64,000 bases of DNA. It comes from Streptomyces sp. I6 (GTDB taxonomy: Bacteria > Actinomycetota > Actinomycetes > Streptomycetales > Streptomycetaceae). This document shows, piece by piece, positions 27,387-35,557 of the stretch (within the stretch, counting starts at the first letter, position 1; every line of letters starts with the position of its first letter). The position numbers and the translations under genes were made by a program. The stretch is taken from contig RHDP01000001.1 of assembly GCA_003725745.1 (NCBI GenBank), forward strand, positions 1,705,501-1,769,500, in the 5' to 3' direction. The notes under the pieces are model-generated. The model saw only the letters and a list, made by a program, of their open reading frames with translations, was not told where the DNA came from and searched no databases.

Positions 27387-28429
27387 GTGCCGTACGAGCT
27401 GAACCCGCCGCCCTCCCCGCAGCCCCGGCCCCACCGACTCACGCCCCCGCCCTCCCCGCAGCCGCGGCCCCACCGACTCACGCCGACGCCGCCTCCCCGG
27501 CCCCGCGGCGGAGCCGTCGTCGCGGCCGCCGCGCTGACGGCGATGGCGGCACTGGCGCTCGCCGGCTGCGGCGGTTCGGGCGGCCCCGGCGCCGCTCCCG
27601 CACCCGCCGGGCCGGAGGGGACCGGCGGCACCCCTTCCGCCGCCGTGTCCCCCTCCCCCTCTCGTCCGGCGCCCACGGCGGGCGGGGACCGGGTGCCCAC
27701 GGGCCCGGACGCTCCGGCGCCGTCCGGGGCGCCGGGCCGGCCGGCCCCGGCGCGGGGCCGCTCGCGGGGAAGGTCGTGGTGATCGACCCCGGCCACAACC
27801 CCGGGAACTTCCGCCACACCCGCGAGATCAACCGGCTCGTGGACATCGGCACGAACCGCAAGGAGTGCGACACCACGGGCACGGCCACCGACGACGGCTA
27901 CACCGAGGCCGCGTTCAACCTCGACGTCTCACACCGTCTCCGCGCCCTGCTGGAGAAGCAGGGCGCGACTGTGCTCTTCACCCAGGACGGCGACCGGCCG
28001 TTCGGCCCCTGTGTGGACGAGCGGGCCCGCATCGGCAACAGGGCCGCCGCCGACGCCGCGGTGTCGATCCACGCCGACGGATCGGGCAGCGGCAACCGCG
28101 GTTTCCATGTGATCCACCCCGCGCAGGTCGAGCGCGGCGCCGCCGACACCGGGGGGATCGTCGGCCCGTCACGTGAACTGGCCGAGCGCATCGCCGGGAG
28201 GCTCGTGCGGGCCACGGGCAGCGCACCGGCCAACTACGTGGGCGGCGGGACCGGGTTGCACGAGCGCGGCGACCTCGGCGGGCTGAACCTGTCGACCGTC
28301 CCCAAGGTGTTCGTCGAGTGCGGGAACATGCGTGACGCGAAGGACGCGGCCCTGCTGAAGAGTTCGCGGTGGCGTCAGGACGCGGCCCGGGGGATCGCCG
28401 AAGGCATCAGCACCTACCTGCTGGGGTAG
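27387..28429 (+). CDS. Lipoprotein N-acetylmuramoyl-L-alanine amidase (break near 27754)
   Basis: The N-terminus is unusual: 40 residues of proline-rich repeats (PPPSPQPRPHRLT, twice in the DNA) precede a hydrophobic helix and the lipobox LALAGC (Cys about 61), so it is probably a lipoprotein with an extended cytosolic lead. A Pro/Ala linker follows. The amidase_3 domain starts VVVIDPGHNPGN with the first zinc His, continues YTEAAFNLDVSHRLRALLE with Glu, AAVSIHADGSG with the second His, and VFVECGNMRDAKDA with the catalytic Glu. Adding one G near 27754 joins the linker to PLAGKVVVIDPG. It cleaves the bond between muramic acid and the stem peptide of peptidoglycan. The start could also lie at a codon closer to the hydrophobic helix. 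Confidence 0.85.
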
Positions 28430-28592
28430 ACCGGGCAGGCGATAGATTCGTCTCCCGCCGGCGACGGGGGTCGCACACCGGTCCGCGAGGGCACCCGTAC
28501 GATGGGGCCGCCCGCGAGCTTCCGCGCCGTGCACCGCCGACCGGCGGCGTCGACGACCGCCACGACGAGACGCAACCGACTAAGGACTACAC

Positions 28593-29351
28593 GTGAACAT
28601 CCGCTCCCTCACTCGAGGCGATGGCGTGGTGATCGGAGCAGCGGTGGTGCTGTTCATCGCCTCGTTCCTCGACTTCCTCAGCGTCGACTGCCCGAGCGGC
28701 GCCGACTGTCCGGTGCCGAACGCCTGGGACTCGCTGGGCACCGTGATGTCCGTCTACCTCGGCGGGATCATCGCCGCCGGACTGGTCGTCGCCGGGCGCG
28801 CCATGCCGGGGCGCAAGGTCGTGGGCATGGACGTCGCGCAGTTCGGCACGGCCCTGAGCCTCTTCGCGCTCTGGACGATCCTCTGGACGGTCATCGACAT
28901 CGCGGGCAACGCCGGTGCCGGTGCGATCCTCGGCCTGCTCGGCGCCCTGCTGCTGGCCGCCGGTGCCATCGCCACCCCGCTCGTACCCGCGCTCAAGACC
29001 CCCCTGGTCGGCGCGCCCAGGCCGCAGGCCGCGCAGCCCTACGGCGCGCAGCAGCAGGGCGGTTACGGGTACCCCGGCACCCAGCAGCAGCCCTACGGCC
29101 AGCAGCAGCAGTTCGGGGGCCGGCAGGGCCCGCAGGGCGGCGGCCCCGCGCAGGACTTCTCGCCGTTCTGGTTCGCGGTGCCGGTGGCCCGGCCGCTGTA
29201 CGCGGAGGACGGCTCCCCGACGCCCATCGCGGAGCTGGCGCCCGGCACCTGGTACCTCGCGGTCGACCAGCGCGGCCCTGCCCTGGTGGCCCAGACCCAG
29301 GACGGCCGGCGCGGCGTGCTGCAGGACACCACGGGCATCCAGCGCGGCTGA
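28593..29351 (+). CDS. DUF5336-like membrane protein
   Basis: A 252-residue protein with four hydrophobic segments in the first 135 residues (VIGAAVVLFIASFLDFLS, VYLGGIIAAGLVVAG, LSLFALWTILWTVIDIAG, LLGALLLAAGAIATPLVPAL), then a Gln/Gly/Tyr/Pro-rich linker with PYGQQQQ repeats, and a C-terminal folded part (FWFAVPVARPLYAEDGSPTP, TWYLAVDQRGPALVAQTQDG). This arrangement matches streptomycete DUF5336 proteins of unknown function. The C-terminal unit may bind a partner on the cytosolic side. ATG 28593 is the likely start. A hairpin terminator follows at 29370. Confidence 0.75.
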   Translation: MNIRSLTRGDGVVIGAAVVLFIASFLDFLSVDCPSGADCPVPNAWDSLGTVMSVYLGGIIAAGLVVAGRAMPGRKVVGMDVAQFGTALSLFALWTILWTVIDIAGNAGAGAILGLLGALLLAAGAIATPLVPALKTPLVGAPRPQAAQPYGAQQQGGYGYPGTQQQPYGQQQQFGGRQGPQGGGPAQDFSPFWFAVPVARPLYAEDGSPTPIAELAPGTWYLAVDQRGPALVAQTQDGRRGVLQDTTGIQRG

Positions 29352-29369
29352 CCCCGTCCGGCGCACCGC

Positions 29370-29400
29370 GCGGCCCCTCGCCCTTCCGGGCGGGGGCCGC
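29370..29400 (+). terminator. Hairpin terminator after the DUF5336-like gene
   Basis: GCGGCCCC pairs with GGGGCCGC, extended by CGCCC/GGGCG across one bulged T, with a TTCC loop. Confidence 0.75.
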
Positions 29401-29427
29401 TGCCGTACAGTCCCCGCGGAGCATTTT

Positions 29428-29442
29428 CTGACACATCGTCAG
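29428..29442. promoter_or_regulatory. CTGAYG-type palindrome upstream of the LLM oxidoreductase
   Basis: CTGACACATCGTCAG differs from CTGACGNNNCGTCAG at one position. It lies 25 bases upstream of the ATG at 29468, a position suited to repression. Confidence 0.6.
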
Positions 29443-29467
29443 CACAATGCCGGAGAGGGGCTGGGGC

Positions 29468-30487
29468 ATGCGGCTCGGACTCGCACTCGGCTACTGGGGG
29501 CGCGGCCCCGACCCCGCGCAGGCCGGCCTGGCCGTGGAGGCGGAGCGGCTCGGCTACGAGTCCGTGTGGACGGCCGAGGCCTGGGGCTCGGACGCTTTCA
29601 CTCCGCTCACCTGGATCGCCGCGCGGACGAAGCGGATCAGGCTGGGCACGGCGGTGGCGCAGATGGCGGCCAGGACCCCGACCGCCACGGCCATGCACGC
29701 GCTCACCCTCGACCACCTCTCGGGCGGGCGGATGCTCCTGGGGCTCGGGCTGTCGGGTCCGCAGGTCGTCGAGGGCTGGTACGGGCGGCCGTTCCCGAGG
29801 AGCCCGCTGACGGCGACCCGGGAGTACGTGGACATCGTCCGCCAGGTCCTGCGGCGCGAGGGCCGCGTGGAACTCGCCGGGCGCTTCCACACCCTCCCGT
29901 ACACCGGGGAGGACGGCACCGGTCTCGGGAAGGCGCTCAAACCGATCACGCACCCGCTGCGGGCCGGCCTGCCGGTGCTGCTGGGGGCCGAGGGGCCGAA
30001 GAACATCGCCCAGACGACCCGGATCGCGGACGGCTGGCTGCCGCTGTACTGGTCCCCGCTGCGGACCGGCGTGTACGAGGCGTCGCTCGCCGATCTGCCG
30101 GCCGGCTTCATGATCGCACCGATGGCCCGCGCCCATGTCTGCGACGACGTCGCCGAGGGGCTGCTTCCGGTCAAGGCGATGCTCGGTTTCTACATCGGCG
30201 GCATGGGCCACGCCGCCCGCAACTTCCACGCCGACCTGATGGCGCGCATGGGCTACGAGCCCGAGGCCCGGCACATCCAGCGGCTGTTCGCCGAGGGCCG
30301 CCGCGAGGAGGCGGTGCTCGCCGTCCCGGACGCCTTCGCCGACGAGATATCGCTCGTCGGGCCGCGGGAGCGCATAGCCGAGCGGCTTGCGTGGTGGCGC
30401 GCGGGCCCGGTCACCGACCTGCTGGTGACGGCGCCGGACCTCCGCACACTGAGGGTCCTGGCCGAGCTGAACGGCCAGGGGCCGTGA
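29468..30487 (+). CDS. LLM-class (F420-type) oxidoreductase
   Basis: A luciferase-like monooxygenase-fold enzyme of 339 residues: MRLGLALGYWGRGPDPAQ, ESVWTAEAWGSDAFTPLTW, IRLGTAVAQMAARTPTATAM, LLGLGLSGPQVVEGWYGRPF and LLGAEGPKNIAQTTRIADGW. The GLGLSGPQ and TAEAWGSD elements are typical of actinobacterial F420-dependent members, which catalyse hydride transfer to or from diverse substrates. ATG 29468 is preferred to an in-frame ATG at 29447 because the family core begins there. The palindrome at 29428 has the form found before CYP125, the aldehyde dehydrogenase and the MaoC gene, so it may belong to the steroid set. No frameshift. Confidence 0.87.
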   Translation: MRLGLALGYWGRGPDPAQAGLAVEAERLGYESVWTAEAWGSDAFTPLTWIAARTKRIRLGTAVAQMAARTPTATAMHALTLDHLSGGRMLLGLGLSGPQVVEGWYGRPFPRSPLTATREYVDIVRQVLRREGRVELAGRFHTLPYTGEDGTGLGKALKPITHPLRAGLPVLLGAEGPKNIAQTTRIADGWLPLYWSPLRTGVYEASLADLPAGFMIAPMARAHVCDDVAEGLLPVKAMLGFYIGGMGHAARNFHADLMARMGYEPEARHIQRLFAEGRREEAVLAVPDAFADEISLVGPRERIAERLAWWRAGPVTDLLVTAPDLRTLRVLAELNGQGP

Positions 30488-30628
30488 CCGGAGGCGCCGG
30501 CCGGGAGACGCGCGGCCGTCCGGGCGGCACAGCGCCGGAGCGGGCCGTTCCGGGGGAACGAGCCGCAGGGCCACCCGAGCGCGCCGGGGAAGTCGGCCCC
30601 GACCGGTAGCCCGGCCTGGTCATGGCCC

Positions 30629-30724
30629 CGGCGTCATCAGGGCTCCGGCGTCATGAACCCCGGCGTCATCAGGGCTCCGGCGTCATGAACCCCGGCGTCA
30701 TCAGGGCTCCGGCGTCATGAACCC
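30629..30724. repeat. 32-bp tandem repeat, three perfect copies
   Basis: Units beginning CGGCGTCATCAGGGCTCCGG recur exactly every 32 bases at 30629, 30661 and 30693, containing two diverged halves (GTCATCAGGGCTCCGG and GTCATGAACCCCGG). The surrounding 30500-31150 region otherwise contains no gene I can support. Confidence 0.85.
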
Positions 30725-31167
30725 CGGAGCCGTCGTGGCCCCGCGTGCATCGCCACGGCCCCCTGCCGGGCGGTGCCGGTCCCGGGTGGGGCAGCAGCGG
30801 GCGGGGAGCGCCCCGAAACCGCTCTCCGCGTCGCACGCGGGCGCGCAGGCCGGGCGCCCGGTCGCACACCGTCCGCCCGTCGCGTGCCAGGGCGTGCCGG
30901 CCGTGCTCCGGCCTGGCGGGGTGTGCCTCCCGATCACTTGATGGATGGGTTTGCCCGCCGCGGGCAAAGGCGAGGAGCCGCCGGGCTCCAGCATGGGAGC
31001 AGCGCACCTCCCGGCGACAGGGTCGCGCCGTGCGTGGGCGCCGAAGACGTTCGCCGTCCGACCGGAAGGGCCATGCCGTCCGGCACCGATGCGGGCGGTG
31101 CGGCACCGGGCCCGGCGACCTCCGACAACCGTCCGTGGTGGGCGGTTCACACGATGAGGGGATGACG

Positions 31168-32690
31168 ATGGGCACTGCCCGCGCACAAGCCGCAGACGGG
31201 GAGAACTCCGTCCCGCCGATCAGCACGGTGGCGGGGACCGGGGTCGCCGGACCCCATGGGGACCATGGCCCGGCCGTGTCGGCCCAGCTGAACCGTCCGT
31301 CGGGGATCGCGGTGGACGGCACCGGTTCCCTCTACATCGCCGACTACAGCCACCGGGTCCGGAAGATCACGTCCGACGGGAGGATCAGCACCGTCGCGGG
31401 AACCGGCGCCGCGGGCTTCGGCGGCGACGGCGGCCCCGCGGCATCGGCCCAGTTGAACTACCCGCGTGGGCTGGCGGTGGACGGCGCTGACGCGGTCTAC
31501 ATCGCCGACGGCAACAACCACCGGGTCCGGAAGATCACGTCCGACGGCACGATCAGCACCGTCGCCGGAACCGGCGCCGCGGGCTTCTCCGGCGACGGCG
31601 GCCCCGCCACCGCCGCCCGGCTGCACACCCCGCTGTCGGTGGCGGTGGACAGCACCGGCAACCTCTACATCGCCGACTACGGCAACCACCGGATCCGCAA
31701 GATCACCACCGACGGCACGATCAGCACCGTCGCCGGAACCGGCGCCGCGGGCTTCTCCGGCGACGGCGGCCCCCCGGCATCGGCCCGGCTGAACAACCCG
31801 TACGCGGTGGCGGTGGACGGCGCGGGGGCCTCTGCATCGCCGACTGCGGTAACCAGCGGGTCCGGAAGATCACGTCCGACGGCACGATCAGCACCGTCGC
31901 CGGAACCGGCAGCGTGGGCTTCGGCGGCGACGGCGGCCCCGCCACCGCCGCCCGGCTGCACACCCCGCTGTCGGTGGCGGTGGACAGCACCGGCAACCTC
32001 TACATCGCCGACTACGGCAACCACCGGATCCGCAAGATCACCACCGACGGCACGATCAGCACCGTCGCCGGAACCGGCGCCGCGGGCTTCTCCGGCGACG
32101 GCGGCCCCCCGGCATCGGCCCAGCTGAACAACCCGTTCGGTCTCGCCGTGGACTGCGTCGACACCCTCTTCATCGCCGACCACGCCAACAACCGGGTGCG
32201 GAAGGTCGCGTCGGCGAGGCTGGCCGGGCTGCCCGAGTCGGGCACGGTGGTCTGCTGGGCCAATGTCCGCAGCAGGCTGCGGATGGGGGTCTGGCGTGAG
32301 TCCACCAGGGACGGGGCCGTGATCCACCAGTTGCTCGCCGCGCCCAGGGACCACCAGCGGTGGCGGCTGGTGGCGGCGGGCCGGGACGGCGGAGACATCC
32401 TGTACCGGATCGAGAACGTGCGCAGCGGCAAGGCGCTGGAGGTCGTCGGAGCGCAGCAGGCGGCCGGGGCGGCGGTCGCGCAGCGGGCGTACGAGGGTGC
32501 CGACGCGCGCCACCAGCAGTGGAGGCTGATCCCGGTGGGCTCCGTAGACGACACTCCGCGGGTGTACGAGATCGCGAACCGGAGCAGCGGTCTGCTCCTG
32601 CTGGTCGACACCAACGCCCGCACCGCGCTCATGCAGGGCAGGGCGGACGGCGACCACCAGGGCCGGCAGTGGCAGCTGCTGCCGGTGTGA
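31168..32690 (+). CDS. NHL-repeat beta-propeller with C-terminal ricin-type lectin domain (break near 31828)
   Basis: After correction the protein has about 507 residues. Residues 15-345 are six near-identical 56-residue NHL repeats of the form ISTVAGTG, GDGGPA, LNNP, VAVDSTGNLYIADY, NHRIRKI, enough for one six-bladed propeller. A ricin-B-like domain follows (HQRWRLVAAG, NVRSGKALEVV, HQQWRLIPVG, NRSSGLLLLVDTN, GRQWQLLPV). One G is missing from the GGGGG run near 31828; the frame then resumes at LCIADCGNQRVRK. ATG 31168 is preferred to 31162 because GAGGGG is six bases upstream. There is no signal peptide. It is likely a carbohydrate- or protein-binding scaffold. It opens a locus of lectin-like and pore-forming proteins and converges on it across a shared terminator. 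Confidence 0.83.
31585..32137. repeat. Two nearly identical copies of about 215 bp inside the NHL gene
   Basis: The segment containing NHL repeat 3 and the start of repeat 4 (from about 31587) recurs with near-perfect identity from about 31923, with a spacing of 335 bases, that is two 168-base repeats minus the missing G. This marks a recent internal duplication or conversion of a two-blade unit. Confidence 0.8.
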
Positions 32691-32698
32691 CGCACCGA

Positions 32699-32728
32699 GG
32701 GGTCAGGGGCGGCCTCGCCCCTGACCCC
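32699..32728. terminator. Bidirectional hairpin terminator
   Basis: GGGGTCAGGGGCG and CGCCCCTGACCCC form a perfect 13-bp stem with a GCCT loop, placed between the convergent ends of the NHL gene and the small gene at 32745. Confidence 0.88.
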
Positions 32729-32744
32729 TTCGCGACCCGTGCGT

Positions 32745-33233
32745 TCAGCCGGAGGCGGACGGGTCCTCGGCCGCCGGCGTGGGCGCCTTGGGAGGCTCCG
32801 GTGCCGTGGGGGGCTTGGTGAAGTCGCTTCTCTTCGGCCCGTTCTCCAGGTCCGGGTCCTTCTGCAGGCCGCTGTGCTCCGTGACCGTGGTACTCGACTC
32901 CCGCATGCCGTCGGCCGCCGCCCGGGACACCGAGCCGGGATCCCGGGCGTACCGGGCCTGTTCATCGGCGGAGGCCTGGGCGGTCCGGATGAAGGAACCC
33001 AGGAAGCCCAGGACTGCCCGCGCCTCGGGCGACTGCTCCTGCACGACCTTCGCGCGGGAGGAGGCCCCGTGGATGGCGCTGTCGAACAGGCTCGGGCTGG
33101 TGTCGTCGTATGTGTCGTCGTCGGCGTCCTCGAAGTCGACGCCGGCACCGGGCTGCGGTCTGGTGCTGCCGGTGGTCACCGAGAAGAGCCCCGCGCTCCT
33201 GCCCGCGGAACCGAAGACGTTGTCGAACACCAT
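32745..33233 (-). CDS. Hypothetical acidic protein downstream of the pore-forming protein, 162 aa
   Basis: ATG 33233 has GGGAGGA five to eleven bases upstream. The product starts MVFDNVFGSAGRSAGLFSV, has an acidic patch (DFEDADDDTYDDTSPSLFD), a helical centre (EARAVLGFLGSFIRTAQASA) and a charged Pro-rich tail (DLENGPKRSDF, APEPPKAPTPAAEDP). No family is recognised and there is no signal peptide. It starts 34 bases after the pore-forming-toxin-like gene and is surely in its operon, so it may be a chaperone, an inhibitor or a second toxin component; these are guesses from position only. Confidence 0.68.
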   Translation of the reverse strand: MVFDNVFGSAGRSAGLFSVTTGSTRPQPGAGVDFEDADDDTYDDTSPSLFDSAIHGASSRAKVVQEQSPEARAVLGFLGSFIRTAQASADEQARYARDPGSVSRAAADGMRESSTTVTEHSGLQKDPDLENGPKRSDFTKPPTAPEPPKAPTPAAEDPSASG

Positions 33234-33267
33234 GGTCGTCCTCCCTGCTGGTGGTGGCGCCCGCAGC

Positions 33268-34362
33268 TCAGGGCTGCTTGTAGAGCGCTCGTGGGTCGTC
33301 GGTCAGGCTCTCGACGTCGAACATCGTGTGGTCGACCTCCAGGGCGGAGACGACCTCGGCGAGTCCCTTCATGCGGAAGTCGCCGCCGGCCAGGCCGAGG
33401 TCGCCGATGTCACGGGCGACCAGCCGGTCGAGACCGGGGTAGTTCCCGGGCTGCGGGGGAGACAGGACCGCCACCGGTACGTCGTAGTTCACCGCGATCA
33501 GCCCGGAGAACGTCACGGGGATCTCGTAGGTGAACTGCTTGCGGGTACGCCGCTGCGCGACGACGGTCTGCACCCGGGAGTTCGCCGGGACCTCGCCGGA
33601 GATCTGCGACTTCGAAGCCCAGCTGGTGGTCAGGGAGCCGCCGACGGAGGCCGAGACACCCAGCAGCAAGGAGGCGTTGAGCGTCCCGGTCCCGGTGGCG
33701 CTGCCCTGGGTCGTGAACCCCACCGAACTCGTCACCGTGTTCGCCGCCGAGCTCCCCGCCGAGTTCGTCGTGGCCGTTTCGGTGGCATTGGCGTTGTCGA
33801 CGCCGATGTTGTCCTTGCTTTTCTTGTCGGTCACGGTGGTGGTGTTCTTGTTCGTCATGTCGTTGCGCAGCTGCGTCTGCAACTGGGACTGGAGGTCCAT
33901 ACGGAGCTGGTTCTGGAGCTGGAGCTGGAGCTGCGCGCTGACGCTGCCGCCGAAGGTGAGTTTCGCCTCCCCGTGCAGCGACCACGTCACCCCGTTCGAC
34001 ACCGTGAAGTCGATCGAGTCGGTGAAACTCATCGGGGCCTGGCTGCGGTTGACGTAGGAGCGCGAGGAGAACGTGTCGGGCGGCGGCGGGCCGATGTCGC
34101 CGCGCTCCTCGATCAGCGGCTCCCCGAGGTTCATGTAGGCGATCCAGCCCAGCTGGGACGCGGACCCGGGAAACGTGCCGAAGCTCGACTTGTTCACGGA
34201 GAACCCGACGGGCTTGTGCCGCACACCGTAGTCGTCGACGTAGACCAGGCTGGGGTGGTTCAGGATGGACTGCCAGGTTTGCTCGATATCGAGTTCCCGC
34301 AGGTTCTTCTTCGTCAGCGGCCGGCGCTTGGTGCGCTCCAGGATGTACGCGGTGGAAGGCAT
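33268..34362 (-). CDS. Aerolysin/ETX-MTX2-like beta-pore-forming protein
   Basis: A 364-residue protein without signal peptide. Residues 1-105 form a head region (LNHPSLVYVDDYGVRHKP, SQLGWIAYMNLGEPLIEERG). From 110 the pattern is that of the aerolysin-type stalk: DSIDFTVSNGVTWSLHGEAK, a Gln/Leu alternating stretch at 143-168 (QLQLQLQNQLRMDLQSQLQT), a Thr/Asn/Ser-rich segment at 172-225 suited to the inserting hairpin, SLLLGVSASVGGSLTTSW at 231-248 and VPANSRVQTVVAQ through YEIPVTFSG at 258-287. This order matches ETX/MTX2-like pore-formers as I know them; sequence identity cannot be computed here. ATG 34362 has GAGGA six bases upstream. It is followed by a small acidic protein and lies divergent from another unknown protein and a ricin/FG-GAP protein. 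Confidence 0.68.
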   Translation of the reverse strand: MPSTAYILERTKRRPLTKKNLRELDIEQTWQSILNHPSLVYVDDYGVRHKPVGFSVNKSSFGTFPGSASQLGWIAYMNLGEPLIEERGDIGPPPPDTFSSRSYVNRSQAPMSFTDSIDFTVSNGVTWSLHGEAKLTFGGSVSAQLQLQLQNQLRMDLQSQLQTQLRNDMTNKNTTTVTDKKSKDNIGVDNANATETATTNSAGSSAANTVTSSVGFTTQGSATGTGTLNASLLLGVSASVGGSLTTSWASKSQISGEVPANSRVQTVVAQRRTRKQFTYEIPVTFSGLIAVNYDVPVAVLSPPQPGNYPGLDRLVARDIGDLGLAGGDFRMKGLAEVVSALEVDHTMFDVESLTDDPRALYKQP

Positions 34363-34757
34363 GACCCGTCCTCGAATGATTCCGGTCGAACCGCGCCCGG
34401 CAAATGGGGAAAAGACGTCTGTGCGCGATCCGAAAATCGAAACTAGCACGGGATCAATTCCCCCGGAAGACTCCCTCGGCCATCACCCTCAATCGAGTGA
34501 TTGCGGTTCTCCTGCTGCTCAACTCGCCTATTCCGAGGGTACCTTGAAGAAACATCCGGCCACTGTGCAAAGGGTTCCCGGAAGTTCTGCGCAAAAGCTC
34601 CGCGTCTTGGATGCCGCTGCGGGTGGCGGCATTTCCTCCCGACTGTCCATGCGTTTCGGTCGAGGCTGAATCGACTTCTGCCGTCGCGCGTGGCAGACGG
34701 CGTCACTGAATGTCCGACGCATTGCTCTCCACATCCAGAACAGGTGAGGTTTCCGCG
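34363..34757. promoter_or_regulatory. Divergent promoter region of the pore-former locus
   Basis: About 395 bases between the divergent pore-former gene and the gene at 34758. It is visibly less GC-rich than its surroundings, with A/T-rich patches (for example around 34381-34450 and 34495-34560), as expected for promoters. No clear palindrome shared with other sites was found. Confidence 0.5.
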
Positions 34758-35477
34758 ATGTACACCCAAGAACGGACCACGATGACGAATCTGGTGGTCG
34801 GCGGGCCCGTAGCGGTGAACAGCTACGACAACGCGATCGTGGCGGCGCTGGCCGAGAATCGACCGGTCATGCTCGTCCACGCCTTCAACGGCGGCTACCT
34901 GCGGCCCGTCGAACTGCGGGAGGCGGCTCACGACAAGGGGGTCCAGCTGTCCACGGCGCTCGACCCGGCCACCAGGGACGCACAGGGCCACCTCTGGTAC
35001 ATCACCCCGGCCGGCTTCTTCGGGCAGCGGCCGCTGTACTTCGTCGAGAGCGCCGCGGGCCAGGTGACGCCCAAGCCGGCCGCCGCGGGCGCGGCCGACG
35101 CGGGCCGCGGCGACGACGGCACTCCGAAGCCGCAGCGCAGGCGGATCACCGTCCACCAGGATGCCCCCAGGAGCACGGCCGACACCGTCCAGGTCGGGCT
35201 GCCCGACAAGGTCGGCGACAAGTGGCGCGGGAAGAACGGCGCGCCCGAGGACACCCAGCTCTGGATCGTCACCGTGACGCCGTGGGGCGGGATCACCTTC
35301 GTGCCGATCACCCACCCCGACGCCATCCTCGGGTTCAAGGACCACGCGGTGACCGCCAGCAGCGAGGTGCGCGTGACCTACAACTGGGGCGGAGACTTCA
35401 CCGGGACGGTCATCAACACGTTCTATCCCCGGCTGCCCAGCGAGTGGGACGTCCCGTACCACCACCTCTTCACCTGA
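34758..35477 (+). CDS. Hypothetical protein of the pore-former locus, 239 aa
   Basis: ATG 34758 follows GGTGAGG with an 8-base spacer. The first half resembles a compact beta domain (TNLVVGGPVAVNSYDNAIVA, VMLVHAFNGGYLRPVELREA, GHLWYITPAGFFGQRPLYFV), the middle is an Ala/Pro/Lys-rich linker, and the second half is a beta-sandwich-like part (RITVHQDAPRSTADTVQVGL, TQLWIVTVTPWGGITFVPIT, VRVTYNWGGDFTGTVINTFY). The first half could be ricin-like or fascin-like; this is only a structural impression. There is no signal peptide. It is transcribed with the ricin/FG-GAP gene 80 bases downstream and divergently from the pore-former, so a shared role is likely. Confidence 0.65.
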   Translation: MYTQERTTMTNLVVGGPVAVNSYDNAIVAALAENRPVMLVHAFNGGYLRPVELREAAHDKGVQLSTALDPATRDAQGHLWYITPAGFFGQRPLYFVESAAGQVTPKPAAAGAADAGRGDDGTPKPQRRRITVHQDAPRSTADTVQVGLPDKVGDKWRGKNGAPEDTQLWIVTVTPWGGITFVPITHPDAILGFKDHAVTASSEVRVTYNWGGDFTGTVINTFYPRLPSEWDVPYHHLFT

Positions 35478-35557
35478 TCCACGGCCGCCGTCGCGCCGGA
35501 TCCGCCCCGATGGAACGCCCCGACCCAACGCCCCAACCGCCTGGAAGAGGCACCACC

